Source of the DNA: Microvirga sp. Mcv34
GTDB taxonomy: Bacteria > Pseudomonadota > Alphaproteobacteria > Rhizobiales > Beijerinckiaceae
Direction of reading: 5' to 3'
DNA length: 64,000 bases
Assembly: GCF_024519725.1 (NCBI RefSeq)
Contig: NZ_JALJRK010000001.1
Location: 124,001 to 188,000, forward strand
Below the pieces are notes generated by a model that saw nothing but the letters and a program-made list of their open reading frames with translations, ran no database searches and had not been told where the DNA came from. Below, in pieces: positions 6,115-13,805 of this stretch (positions within the stretch are counted from its first letter, which is position 1; each line of letters begins with the position of its first letter). The position numbers and the translations under genes were made by a program.

Positions 6115-6322
6115 CGAAGCCACCACCGAGCAGAGGGCGAAGGCCGTGAAGCACTGGGAAGAGGTGATCCGCCCCCAGATGGCTACCAGGGAACAGAAGG
6201 CCCCGCCTGAAGACCCTCAAGTCGCTCTCGCCCGCATCAAGTCCGAAGGATGGGGCTCAGTCCAAATCAGCCCCGCCCTCACCAAAATCCTCGGCATCAA
6301 GAAGAACGAGCAAGCAGCATGA
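6098..6322 (+). CDS. Small phage protein, 74 aa (GTG start)
   Basis: The GTG at 6098 follows AGGAGACGGAAC and overlaps the previous gene by 17 bases. The product is charged, with a helix at about residues 8-30 and the end GWGSVQISPALTKILGIKK. The stop overlaps the next ATG. The family is not recognised. Confidence 0.55.
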   Translation: MQQPSDEATTEQRAKAVKHWEEVIRPQMATREQKAPPEDPQVALARIKSEGWGSVQISPALTKILGIKKNEQAA

Positions 6323-6621
6323 GCGAGCCAAACAAGCTTACCGCCCGCGCGGTCTCTCACATCCGGCGCGCAGCCCTCCGCGGCGAGAGCATCACGGATC
6401 TAGCGATCCACTACGGGGTGACGGACAACGCAGTCCGCTATCACGTCCGCGATCTGGATCTGCCGAACAAGCCGCCAATGGGCCGCAAGCAGAGCTTCGA
6501 CTGGCGGAAGGCCGCCGCTCTCGTTGATGGGCGAGGCATGACCTACCGCGAGGCGGCTGCCCGTCTGGGCGTCACCTATGGCGCCATCCATTACGCCCTT
6601 CACAACGGGGCCCGGTCATGA
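6319..6621 (+). CDS. Paired helix-turn-helix protein B, 100 aa
   Basis: Two helix-turn-helix units lie at about residues 12-48 (SITDLAIHYGVTDNAVRYHV) and 62-98 (MTYREAAARLGVTYGAIHYAL) with a basic linker containing MGRKQSF. The second unit resembles that of the product at 3451-3756 (LTYRGIGKRLGCAHSAVY), so the two are probably paralogues. Such proteins bind DNA; the regulon is unknown. Both ends overlap their neighbours by 4 bases. Confidence 0.7.
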   Translation: MSEPNKLTARAVSHIRRAALRGESITDLAIHYGVTDNAVRYHVRDLDLPNKPPMGRKQSFDWRKAAALVDGRGMTYREAAARLGVTYGAIHYALHNGARS

Positions 6622-6746
6622 GGATCCGCCCAGGCAGGAAAGCCACCATGCAAGCGCAGTTCTGGAAGGCTCTGCGCAAGGCCCTCTACGAAGACATGCA
6701 GGAGGCGGGCTCCTCTCCCGTCACCTTTCCGGAGTTCACCGCATGA
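6618..6746 (+). CDS. Phage microprotein, 42 aa
   Basis: A 42-residue frame starting MRIRPGRKATMQ fills the gap between two HTH genes, with 4-base start/stop overlaps on both sides. That arrangement is the main support. The product has a basic N-terminus, an amphipathic helix (QFWKALRKALYEDMQEA) and the end FPEFTA. Function is unknown. Confidence 0.5.
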   Translation: MRIRPGRKATMQAQFWKALRKALYEDMQEAGSSPVTFPEFTA

Positions 6747-7069
6747 GCACCCGCGAGCGCAAGCCGAACAAACTGAACAGCCTTCGGATCAAGAGCCTCA
6801 ACGAGCGCCTCGCCGCCAGGCGGCAGACAAAGGAAACCCTGACGCAGATCGCGGACGACTTCGGCGTCACGCTTCAGACGGTTGCCTATCACGCCAAGAA
6901 GCTCCCGCCCTCGATCCGGTTCAAGGCCAGCCAGCAACTGGACGATGCGGAAGTCCTACGCCTCTACGGCGTTCACATGAGCCTGAAACTGGTAGCCCAG
7001 GAGCTCGGCGTGTCGTCCCCAGCCGTCTCTAAGGCTCTCGCCCGCATGGAATGGAAGGCAGCAGCATGA
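6743..7069 (+). CDS. Paired helix-turn-helix protein C, 108 aa
   Basis: A basic N-terminus (MSTRERKPNKLN) is followed by two helix-turn-helix units at about residues 33-60 (TLTQIADDFGVTLQTVAYHA) and 78-104 (SLKLVAQELGVSSPAVSKAL). It is the third protein of this architecture in the early operon. It probably acts as a DNA-binding regulator. It overlaps the NusG-like gene by 4 bases. Confidence 0.7.
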   Translation: MSTRERKPNKLNSLRIKSLNERLAARRQTKETLTQIADDFGVTLQTVAYHAKKLPPSIRFKASQQLDDAEVLRLYGVHMSLKLVAQELGVSSPAVSKALARMEWKAAA

Positions 7070-7719
7070 CGAACCTCCCCCGCTTCGCCCTGTCTGCCGA
7101 TCCCGGTCAGGCTCACTACTTCACCGCCCCGATCCTGAACCATGAGCCTCCGGAGACCTTCGAAGGCTTCACGTGGTTCGTAGTCGTCTGCAATCCCAAG
7201 TGCGAGAGGAGGGCGCAGCTCGGCCTCCGTCGTGCCGGGTATCAGACGTATCTGCCCCAGACCAAGCGCTGGGTCGTCCATGCCCGCAAGAAGGAGGAAC
7301 GGGAGAACCCGCTCTTCCCGCGGTATCTGTTCATCGGCATCAAGCCGGGGCAGGACTTCTTCAAGATGCGGGGCGTGGACGGCGTTGAGGGCCTTGTCAG
7401 GGATGGCTACGGCGTCCCGGCCCGCATCCCCGCTCCTGAGCCACGGGAAGGGCAGGAAACGCCTCCCCATCCGCTGGCAAGGCTGCTTGAGCGGGAGTTG
7501 GCAGGAGAGTTCGACTTTGCCCGAGAGCCTGAGAAGGGGCCGACATTTGAGCCCGGAGAGCCCGTCGTGGTTACCTCTTGGGCATTTGAACGGCGGCAAG
7601 CCCTCGTCCTCTCCATGCTCTCAAAGGGCAGGGTAGAGGTGCTCATCGACATGTTCGGGCGTGGAGCGAGGGTCAAACTGAAGGCCACGGAGTTGCAGCG
7701 GCTGGAGGCTGCTGAGTAG
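7066..7719 (+). CDS. Phage NusG/RfaH-like transcription elongation factor
   Basis: The 217-residue protein has an NGN domain at about residues 37-110 (WFVVVCNPKCERRAQLGL, GYQTYLPQTKRWV, FPRYLFIGI, VEGLVR) and a C-terminal KOW region at about 160-212 (FEPGEPVVVTSW, VEVLIDMFGRG). NusG paralogues such as RfaH load on RNA polymerase and suppress pausing and termination (known). It is the last gene of the first early operon and sits just before the control region that leads, through a terminator, into the late genes. A role as late antiterminator is therefore likely but inferred. Confidence 0.85.
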   Translation: MTNLPRFALSADPGQAHYFTAPILNHEPPETFEGFTWFVVVCNPKCERRAQLGLRRAGYQTYLPQTKRWVVHARKKEERENPLFPRYLFIGIKPGQDFFKMRGVDGVEGLVRDGYGVPARIPAPEPREGQETPPHPLARLLERELAGEFDFAREPEKGPTFEPGEPVVVTSWAFERRQALVLSMLSKGRVEVLIDMFGRGARVKLKATELQRLEAAE

Positions 7720-7749
7720 CACGAGAAAAATACAAAAACATGCATATTC

Positions 7750-7792
7750 GTCACTGATCAGTGTTGACAATGACTCTAATCAGTGACAAATT
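7750..7792 (+). promoter_or_regulatory. Second control region: promoter with ATCAGTGA-type operators
   Basis: TTGACA (7764-7769) is a perfect -35. The best -10 at 17 bases is CAAATT (7787-7792), which is weak. Around it lie TCACTGAT (7751-7758) overlapping ATCAGTG (7757-7763), and AATCAGTGAC (7778-7787). These form a palindrome plus an inverted copy. ATCAGTGAC also occurs once at 1312-1320. This motif differs from the repressor operator and could bind one of the early HTH proteins. Confidence 0.5.
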
Positions 7793-7818
7793 TGCTCCAT
7801 CAACAACGGAGCAAGCAA

Positions 7819-8028
7819 ATGACCAGCGTCGCACAGGACATCATCCACGGCCACTTCAACCGCAAGACCCTGACCGCTCTCAAGAAGAAGGGCATCGAAG
7901 TTGTAAAGTCCACCTTCGTTCCCGGTCCTGGCGGTGACTACACCCAAGGCGAAACGGCCTATGTGGTGGTGGAGAACGAAATGAGCAGCATCCGCTCCTA
8001 CCTCGAAGTCCTGAAGATGGCCGCGTAA
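7819..8028 (+). CDS. Small phage protein, 69 aa
   Basis: The product starts MTSVAQDIIHGHFNRKTL after a CGGAG site 8 bases upstream. It continues LTALKKKGIEVVKST and a beta-rich middle ending in YLEVLKMAA. A GTG further upstream (7783) is in frame but lies within the promoter, so it is rejected as the start. It is the first gene of the 7.8-9.0 kb operon. The family is not recognised. Confidence 0.6.
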   Translation: MTSVAQDIIHGHFNRKTLTALKKKGIEVVKSTFVPGPGGDYTQGETAYVVVENEMSSIRSYLEVLKMAA

Positions 8029-8055
8029 GCGGCCTTCCTCGTTAAGGAGCAGAAG

Positions 8056-8310
8056 ATGACCGCTTGGATCGACGTAAACGACAGGCTCCCTGGTGAGCAG
8101 GGGCAGGACAGCGAGGATGTGTTGTGCTTCCTCAACGGACATTGCGGCCTGCTCGACTATGACGCCCGCGATGGTGGCGGCTGGGGTATCCGTCTCGGCT
8201 TCTACGATGCCGGGAAGGGGCAGTTCCGTTGCGGTGGGCAACTCACATGGGAAGTCACCCACTGGATGGCGCTTCCGTCCCCGCCAGAATCCACAGCCAA
8301 ACCGGAATGA
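8056..8310 (+). CDS. DUF551-family phage protein
   Basis: The 84-residue protein starts MTAWIDVNDRLPGEQ and ends VTHWMALPSPPES. The opening W-x-x-x-x-x-x-LP and the closing V-x-HWM-LP-PP are the marks of DUF551, a small family common in phages and of unknown role. AAGGAG precedes the ATG. The stop overlaps the next gene. Confidence 0.75.
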   Translation: MTAWIDVNDRLPGEQGQDSEDVLCFLNGHCGLLDYDARDGGGWGIRLGFYDAGKGQFRCGGQLTWEVTHWMALPSPPESTAKPE

Positions 8311-8510
8311 TTGCAATGAGCGCTGAAGATTTCGCCGCATGGGTGATGCACATGAAAGCCACCCGCAAATGGTCCGCTCGTGAGTGCGCTAGGCAACTCG
8401 GATGCGGAGTTAATCAGATCCGTATTTGGTCAGAGGGTGGTGCGCCGCTATATGTCGGCTATGCCTGCGCTGCGCTCTCCTATGGCCTGCCTGCATGGAG
8501 GAAAGCGTAA
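8307..8510 (+). CDS. Small HTH-like phage protein, 67 aa
   Basis: The product starts MIAMSAEDFAAWVMHMKA, with a second possible ATG three codons in. Residues 22-45 (WSARECARQLGCGVNQIRIW) form a helix-turn-helix. The rest is Ala/Tyr/Gly-rich. It overlaps the DUF551 gene by 4 bases and the endonuclease gene by one. It is probably DNA-binding; the target is unknown. Confidence 0.6.
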   Translation: MIAMSAEDFAAWVMHMKATRKWSARECARQLGCGVNQIRIWSEGGAPLYVGYACAALSYGLPAWRKA

Positions 8511-8992
8511 TGTCGCCGGATACTTCAAGGGGCGTCTTGCGTAAGGCGGTTCGGGATCGCCATGGCATCGTTGAGCGATGGGAGGCATTGCGAAACGGGC
8601 TCCCACGGTTCTTCACGGGCTACCCCTGCAACAGAGGGTATGTTTCGGAGCGTGAGACCAAGACGGGCAAGTGTCTTGCGTGCAGCGAGGCTGACGCCAA
8701 GCAGCAAGCGCGAGGGCGAGGTCGGTTCCCGAAGTACAGCATTGAGGAGTGGCAAGTCCACAAGATGCACAAGGAGCAGGAAGGGCTCTGCGCCATCTGT
8801 GACGACCCGATTGCCCTGAAATCCGAGGAGAACCAGTACAAGCGCACGGCGCACATCGACCATTGCCATGATACCGGGAAGGTGCGCGGCTTGCTCTGCC
8901 AGAAGTGCAACATCGGCATCGGCATGTTCTGTGACGATGTGGATAAGTTAGGAAGGGCAATCGCTTACCTGCAAGACTCTTGCAACGAATAG
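8510..8992 (+). CDS. Endonuclease VII-like HNH nuclease
   Basis: The 160-residue protein contains the recombination endonuclease VII pattern: CNRG...CLAC zinc knuckle near residues 44-62, CAICDD, then HIDHCHDTGKVRGLLCQKCN with the catalytic His pair, and a helical end. T4 endonuclease VII cleaves Holliday and branched DNA. With the RuvC-like gene this makes two branched-DNA nucleases in one phage. The ATG overlaps the previous TAA by one base. Confidence 0.85.
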   Translation: MSPDTSRGVLRKAVRDRHGIVERWEALRNGLPRFFTGYPCNRGYVSERETKTGKCLACSEADAKQQARGRGRFPKYSIEEWQVHKMHKEQEGLCAICDDPIALKSEENQYKRTAHIDHCHDTGKVRGLLCQKCNIGIGMFCDDVDKLGRAIAYLQDSCNE

Positions 8993-8999
8993 GGTATTG

Positions 9000-9064
9000 C
9001 GCTAGTTATAGCGTCATAGCAGTCCGAGAGCCCCGCGCACCCGGACTGCGTTAGCGTCTCTAAC
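9000..9064. other. Hairpin-rich noncoding stretch
   Basis: Three inverted repeats in 65 bases: CGCTA/TAGCG (9000-9013), GCAGTCCG/CGGACTGC (9019-9049, 15-base loop) and GTTAG/CTAAC (9050-9064). They are coding-free and sit directly before the terminator at 9069. A structured RNA acting on RNA polymerase, as the put RNA does in phage HK022, is one possibility. A protein-binding site is another. Confidence 0.4.
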
Positions 9065-9068
9065 ACCC

Positions 9069-9100
9069 GCTGCCCGGTTCACTCCCGAGGCGGCTTTTTT
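9069..9100 (+). terminator. Rho-independent terminator before late genes
   Basis: GCTGCC (9069-9074) pairs with GGCGGC (9089-9094) with one wobble pair and a 14-base loop, followed by six T (9095-9100). The first late gene starts 9 bases later, so late transcription must read through it or start within it. Confidence 0.55.
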
Positions 9101-9108
9101 GCGGCCCC

Positions 9109-9333
9109 ATGCCCCACAAATCCCGCAAGACATACACCCGAGACGATGGCGTCGTCATGGTCGAGATCAGCCCCGGCGTGTGGGTGTCTAAGGATTACGC
9201 CGAGAGGCAAGGGCTTCTGCGCCCCGCAACAGGCGGCATCGTTGGCCCGGGCAAGCCTTATCTCGTCGGGGAGCATGCTTCTGACTACCCGGTCTCGAGG
9301 GCGCTGGCTGAGCGGATGGGCATCCTGAGGTAG
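9109..9333 (+). CDS. Small phage protein, 74 aa
   Basis: The product starts MPHKSRKTYTRDDGVV and is beta-rich in the first half (VVMVEISPGVWVSKDYA), ending ALAERMGILR. No clear ribosome site precedes the ATG; the terminator T-run is just upstream. It is the first gene of the late block. The family is not recognised. Confidence 0.5.
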   Translation: MPHKSRKTYTRDDGVVMVEISPGVWVSKDYAERQGLLRPATGGIVGPGKPYLVGEHASDYPVSRALAERMGILR

Positions 9334-9335
9334 CA

Positions 9336-9653
9336 ATGACCGAGCGTCCGCCCCTATTCACCGACCGCGAGGGTGTTCTCCTCGTGGCAAGCCTGATCCT
9401 CCGTTCCTCTGCAAAGGTCTACACCGAAGAGGGCATTCGGGAGTTCATCACGGCAGCGAGCCCGGAAGACGCGACCATGCTGGAACAGTCCGGCGCGATG
9501 GATGCCATAGCCCCAGGCATGGCTCTCTTCACGCAGGGCACGCTCTCTGCGCTGGGTGATATGTTTGAGGCTCTCGCCAAGGTGGACGACGCCAGATGGC
9601 TAGAGATCGTTCACAAGGTCTATGCTGACACGAAGGCGGAACAGGCCGCCTAG
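9336..9653 (+). CDS. Phage protein, 105 aa
   Basis: Starts MTERPPLFTDREGVLL and is mostly helical. A Gly/Ala/Met-containing central part (GAMDAIAPGMALFTQGTL) could be a loop between helices. It sits two bases after the preceding gene and just before a 50-aa frame. I cannot assign a function. Confidence 0.6.
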   Translation: MTERPPLFTDREGVLLVASLILRSSAKVYTEEGIREFITAASPEDATMLEQSGAMDAIAPGMALFTQGTLSALGDMFEALAKVDDARWLEIVHKVYADTKAEQAA

Positions 9654-9655
9654 CC

Positions 9656-9808
9656 ATGGACATCCTCTACCGCTTCCTCACCCAGACACTCAGGGGAAAC
9701 CAGACGGAACTCCAACTGTCCGAGATGCGCCGCAACCAAGTCTACATGATGCTGGCAAAGACCAAGGTGCTCACCCCGAAGCATCGGCGTCGGTTGGCCC
9801 TTGCCTGA
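9656..9808 (+). CDS. Phage microprotein, 50 aa
   Basis: A 50-residue frame starting MDILYRFLTQTLRG and ending HRRRLALA lies exactly between its neighbours, with the HNH gene ATG following its stop with no gap. The C-terminal half is basic (RRNQVYMMLAKTKVL) and helical, HTH-like at most. Support is positional. Confidence 0.45.
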   Translation: MDILYRFLTQTLRGNQTELQLSEMRRNQVYMMLAKTKVLTPKHRRRLALA

Positions 9809-10117
9809 ATGGGCAAGCTCACCAACATCAAGCCTCGGCTTTCCTCTACTCCTCCCAGGCTGAAGAGTCCGCCCAAGATCGTAGAGGAGTTCTACTCATC
9901 ACCTGAGTGGCGAGCCCTCGTGAAGAGGATCAAGGCAAAGCGCGGCAACTTCTGCCAGCGTTGCGGATCTAGTGACAGAGTGATCGCGGACCATATCATC
10001 GAGCGCAAGGACGGCGGGGCCGATCTAGACGAGAACAACATCGAACTCCTGTGCCACACCCACCATCAGAAGAAGACGGCACAGGCAAGAGCGCGAAGGG
10101 CAAGAGGGCAGGCCTGA
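9809..10117 (+). CDS. HNH endonuclease beside terminase
   Basis: The 102-residue HNH nuclease has CQRCG, ADHIIERKDGG with the catalytic His, LDENNIELLC and HTHHQKK. The zinc knuckle CxxC...CxxH is complete. In HK97-type phages an HNH protein (gp74) encoded next to the terminase is needed for DNA packaging and cleavage at cos (known). This position just before TerS fits that role. The basic C-terminus would hold DNA. Confidence 0.85.
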   Translation: MGKLTNIKPRLSSTPPRLKSPPKIVEEFYSSPEWRALVKRIKAKRGNFCQRCGSSDRVIADHIIERKDGGADLDENNIELLCHTHHQKKTAQARARRARGQA

Positions 10118-10236
10118 GACCCCACCCCCCGTCAAAAGTTCAGGATCGGCTCAAGCCCCTGCACCCGCGCCCCCCTCATTCGCAGATTATTTCCGGTTTG
10201 GAGGTTGCAACTGCAAACCAGTTTGCAAACCAGTTC
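10118..10236 (+). other. Noncoding gap before TerS, candidate cos/pac region
   Basis: 119 bases without a convincing gene. The left part is a run of C-rich sequence (ACCCCACCCCCCGTC, GCGCCCCCCTC). The right part holds two exact tandem 12-mers TGCAAACCAGTT (10212-10223, 10224-10235) directly before the TerS ATG. Tandem sites here would suit terminase recognition. GGAGG at 10200-10204 is too far from the ATG to serve it. Confidence 0.4.
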
Positions 10237-10785
10237 ATGAAAAACGGTAACAAAACCATTGATTGGCAAGGAGTTGAGAAGGATTACTGCGCTGGCGTCA
10301 TGGGGGTCCGTGAGATCGCCCGCTGGTACGGTATCTCGGATACGGCTGTCCATAAGAAGGCCAAGGCGGAAGGCTGGGTTCGCCCGAAGCAGAAGAAGAC
10401 CCTCGTGGGTGCCGCTCCTGCCCAGGCAGAGGTTCCGGCCCCTGCGTCGTCGGAGCCTGTATCGCCGGCCGACTTGGCCGACCGCGGCCGAGGCTTGGCG
10501 GCCCGCCTCATGAACGAACTCGATGCGGTTACGGCGAACGTGGGCGAGCTCGAGGAGATGATCCATTCCGAGGAGAGCGACCCGCGGCGCCGGCAGGCAC
10601 TCCTCAAGGCTCTTTCCCTGGGGGAGAGGGCCAACACGCTCCGGACGCTCAGCATGTCGCTGAAGACCCTCAACGAGACGGCGATGCCGGAAGGCAAGAA
10701 GGCTCAGCGTCAGTCGGCGGCTGAGAAGGTCGGCGGCAAGTTCAGTGTCCCGAGCGCACCGAAACTGGTCGTAAACAACCGATGA
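10237..10785 (+). CDS. terS: Terminase small subunit
   Basis: The 182-residue protein starts [15 protein letters not shown]. Residues 9-40 form a helix-turn-helix ([31 protein letters not shown]) that would recognise the packaging site. A Pro/Ala linker and a long helical oligomerisation region (about 85-150) follow, then a basic tail contacting TerL. It precedes and overlaps terL by 4 bases. The frame stays open upstream through the 12-bp repeats, but no start codon there is well placed. Confidence 0.8.
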   Translation: MKNGNKTIDWQGVEKDYCAGVMGVREIARWYGISDTAVHKKAKAEGWVRPKQKKTLVGAAPAQAEVPAPASSEPVSPADLADRGRGLAARLMNELDAVTANVGELEEMIHSEESDPRRRQALLKALSLGERANTLRTLSMSLKTLNETAMPEGKKAQRQSAAEKVGGKFSVPSAPKLVVNNR

Positions 10786-12521
10786 TGGAGTGGAGCACGG
10801 CTTGCCCTGATTGGGAGAGCCGCATTCTTGCCCGCCGATCGCTGATCCCCTTCGATCCGCTCTTTCCGGACGAGGCCGAAGCGGCTCTGGCGGTCTTCAA
10901 GTCGCTCAAGATCGTTGACGCCCCGCATGTCATCGACCCTGAGACGGGCGATCCCAGGCCTCCGACCTTCGGAGAGGCCTGCGAAGAGTGGGTGTTCGAT
11001 TTCGTCGCGGCGATCTTCGGGGCATATGACCACGAGAGCGCCCGGCGCCTGATCCGCGAGTTCTTTCTGCTCATCAGCAAGAAGAACTCCAAGTCCACCA
11101 TCGCCGCGGGCATCATGCTCACGGCCCTGATCCGAAACTGGAGGCTTTCCGCCGAGCTGCTGATCCTGGCGCCCACCATCGAGGTTGCCGACAACTCCTT
11201 CAAGCCGGCCGCCGACATGGTGCGGCACGACGAGGAGCTATCGACCCTCCTGCATGTGCAGGATCACGTCCGGACGATCACCCACAGGACGACAAAAGCC
11301 TTCCTGAAGGTGGTGGCCGCCGACTCGGACACGGTATCGGGCAAGAAAGCCGCCTTCGTGCTGGTCGATGAGCTCTGGGTGTTCGGCAAGAAGGCAAATG
11401 CCGATGCCATGCTCCGCGAGGCGACGGGCGGCTTGGTGTCCAGGCCGGAAGGCTTCGTGATTTACCTGTCCACGCAGAGCGACGAGCCGCCTGCTGGCGT
11501 GTTTAAGGCCAAACTGGAGTATTTCAGGAACGTCCGTGACGGGCTGATTAAGGACAAGAAGAGCCTTGGCGTCCTTTTCGAGTTCCCGCCGCATATGGTG
11601 GAAGACAAGTCCTGCTTCCATCCAGCGAACCTCTACATCACCAACCCGAACCTCGGGAGGTCAGTGAGCCAGGAATGGCTTGAGGACGAGTTGATCAAGG
11701 CTCAGACCGGCGATGAAGGGGCCAAGTGGACCTTCTACGCCAAGCATCTGAACGTCGAGATCGGCCTCGCCATGCGCAACAACGCATGGATAGGGGCGAA
11801 GTACTGGCAAGGTGCCGCAGATCCAGAATTAGCCTCGCTCTCCTCTGATGAGGCCCTAGAGCGAGTGCTTGAGCGGTCTGAAGTCGTGGTGGTCGGCATC
11901 GACGGCGGTGGCCTTGATGACCTTCTCGGGATGGCAGTCGTTGGCCGGTGCAAAGTGACGCGAGATTGGCTGTTCTGGCACCACGCCTGGGCTCATGACG
12001 ATGTGTTCAAGGAGCGTAAGGAGATCGCCCCGCGGCTGAAGGACTTCATGGCGGCTGGCACCTTGACGCTGTGCGAGGACCCGACCCAAGACGTTCGCGA
12101 GGTCGCGGACATCGTGGAGCGGATCGCAAAGGTGGGGCTTCTGCCGGAGAAGCATGCAGTCGGCTTCGACCCCCAGGGCGTCGCAGCCATGGTGGACGAG
12201 CTTGCAGACCGCGAGATCACCGACGAGCAGATGACCGGCGTTCCCCAGGGCTTCCGGCTGTCGTCGGCGGTCTGGGGCATGGAACGCAAACTGAAGGACG
12301 GCACCCTCTGGCATTCGGGCCAGGACATGATGGCTTGGTGCGTCGGCAATGCGAAGACGGAGCAGCGCGGCAATGCCGTGCTGATCACCAAACAGACGGC
12401 CGGCAAGGCCAAAATCGACCCGCTCGTCGCCAGCTTCAACGCTGTCGTTCTTATGAGCCGTAACCCCGAGGCCTCTGGTGGACCTTCCGTCTACGAAGAG
12501 CGCGGCATTCTGATGGTATAG
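10782..12521 (+). CDS. terL: Terminase large subunit
   Basis: The 579-residue packaging ATPase/nuclease is of the HK97 Terminase_1 type. The deviant Walker A is ISKKNSKST (about residues 98-106) and Walker B is [10 protein letters not shown] (about 192-201) with the catalytic Glu. The coupling segment IYLSTQS lies near 228-233. The RNase H-like nuclease domain begins at [13 protein letters not shown] (Asp374), with further acidic residues in CEDPTQD and FDPQG. It cuts concatemers and pumps DNA into proheads. Full length. Confidence 0.95.
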   Translation: MMEWSTACPDWESRILARRSLIPFDPLFPDEAEAALAVFKSLKIVDAPHVIDPETGDPRPPTFGEACEEWVFDFVAAIFGAYDHESARRLIREFFLLISKKNSKSTIAAGIMLTALIRNWRLSAELLILAPTIEVADNSFKPAADMVRHDEELSTLLHVQDHVRTITHRTTKAFLKVVAADSDTVSGKKAAFVLVDELWVFGKKANADAMLREATGGLVSRPEGFVIYLSTQSDEPPAGVFKAKLEYFRNVRDGLIKDKKSLGVLFEFPPHMVEDKSCFHPANLYITNPNLGRSVSQEWLEDELIKAQTGDEGAKWTFYAKHLNVEIGLAMRNNAWIGAKYWQGAADPELASLSSDEALERVLERSEVVVVGIDGGGLDDLLGMAVVGRCKVTRDWLFWHHAWAHDDVFKERKEIAPRLKDFMAAGTLTLCEDPTQDVREVADIVERIAKVGLLPEKHAVGFDPQGVAAMVDELADREITDEQMTGVPQGFRLSSAVWGMERKLKDGTLWHSGQDMMAWCVGNAKTEQRGNAVLITKQTAGKAKIDPLVASFNAVVLMSRNPEASGGPSVYEERGILMV

Positions 12522-12524
12522 CGA

Positions 12525-13805
12525 ATGAGCTTTTGGGACCTATTCCGCCGCGCTCCGGAGGCGGCCGGGCAGGGTGCAAGCCCTCGCTCCGACATCAGCG
12601 GCGGAACGGTTGTCTATTCGCTAGACGATCCCCGCGTGATTGAGATCCTGCGGGACGGCTTCCTCTCGGCAGCCGGCTTTACGGTCAATCCGGAGACGGC
12701 CCTGCGCAACCCGGCGTTCTTCCGCGCCGTGAGCCTGATTTCGAACTCGATCGGCATGCTGCCGCTCAACTTGATTGAGAAGGAGACCAAGGAGAAGGCG
12801 ACGGAGCACCCGCTGCATCGACTCCTGCACCGCAAGCCGAACGATTGGCAGAGCGCCTTCGACTTCCGGGCCCTGATGCAACTCCGGGCCCTGGTCCACC
12901 GCAACGCCTTCGCCCTGATCGTCCGTTCTCGGGATATCCGCACGCGCGGGGAAAAGATCATCCGGCTCGTGCCGCTGGACCCTAGGCGGATGGAGATCAT
13001 CCTCAACGATAACTGGACCGTCTCCTACAAGTACCAGCCCAAGACAGGCAGCCAAATTGTCTATCAGGCTAAGGATATTTTTCATCTTCGCGGCCTGTCG
13101 CTTGATGGCCTCAATGGTTTCTCTCTGGTGGAGCAGGCGAAGGAGGCCATCGGCCTCGCATTGACCGCAGAGCTTGCTGCTGGCCGCCTGTTCAAGAACG
13201 GTGCTTTCGTCGGCGGGGCCCTGAAGCACAAGGGCAAGCTCTCCGACGAAGCCTTCAACCGGCTCAAGGCCAGCCTTTCAGATAAGGAAGGCGCCGAGAA
13301 CGCAGGGAAAAATCTCATCCTTGAAGAGGGGATGGATTACCTGCAGTTCGGCCAGAATGCGCGCGATGCGCAGATGACCGAGCTTCGGAAGCTTCAGGTC
13401 GAGGAAATCGGCCGCGTTTCGGGTGTTCCGCGCCCGCTTCTGATGGTCGATGAGACCTCCTGGGGCTCCGGCATTGAGGCCCTCGGCCAGTTTTTCGTCG
13501 CCTATGCCCTGAACCCCTGGTTTGAGGCATGGCAGCAGTCGATCGAGCGCTCTCTCCTCACTGATGAGGAAGCCGAACGCTATGAGGCCAAGTTCAATCC
13601 GGGCGCTCTGCTCCGCGGCTCGCTCAAGGATCAGGCCGACTTCCTCGCCAAGGCACTCGGATCGGGCGGACATCAGCCCTGGATGCATGTCGATGAGGTC
13701 CGCGATGTCATGGACCTTCCGGAGCGTGAAATCCCTCCTTCACTCCTGGGCCATAACGGCGGCCCTGCTCTCGATGACGGGAACAGCAATGATCAAGCAG
13801 CGTAG
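12525..13805 (+). CDS. Portal protein, HK97 family
   Basis: The 426-residue protein starts MSFWDLFRRAP and shows the HK97 portal pattern: AVSLISNSIGMLPLNLI near residues 68-84, HPLHRLLHRKPN, the beta block IIRLVPLDPRRMEI, FHLRGLSLDGLNG, and VSGVPRPLLMVDE near 300-313. Twelve copies form the ring through which DNA enters the head. The end GHNGGPALDD is a common tail in alphaproteobacterial phage portals. It overlaps the protease start by 17 bases. Confidence 0.93.
   Translation: MSFWDLFRRAPEAAGQGASPRSDISGGTVVYSLDDPRVIEILRDGFLSAAGFTVNPETALRNPAFFRAVSLISNSIGMLPLNLIEKETKEKATEHPLHRLLHRKPNDWQSAFDFRALMQLRALVHRNAFALIVRSRDIRTRGEKIIRLVPLDPRRMEIILNDNWTVSYKYQPKTGSQIVYQAKDIFHLRGLSLDGLNGFSLVEQAKEAIGLALTAELAAGRLFKNGAFVGGALKHKGKLSDEAFNRLKASLSDKEGAENAGKNLILEEGMDYLQFGQNARDAQMTELRKLQVEEIGRVSGVPRPLLMVDETSWGSGIEALGQFFVAYALNPWFEAWQQSIERSLLTDEEAERYEAKFNPGALLRGSLKDQADFLAKALGSGGHQPWMHVDEVRDVMDLPEREIPPSLLGHNGGPALDDGNSNDQAA

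Noticed and set aside
13522-13788. Upstream extension of the protease frame
   Set aside because: It overlaps the portal gene in another frame and has no ribosome site; portal coding is well supported there.
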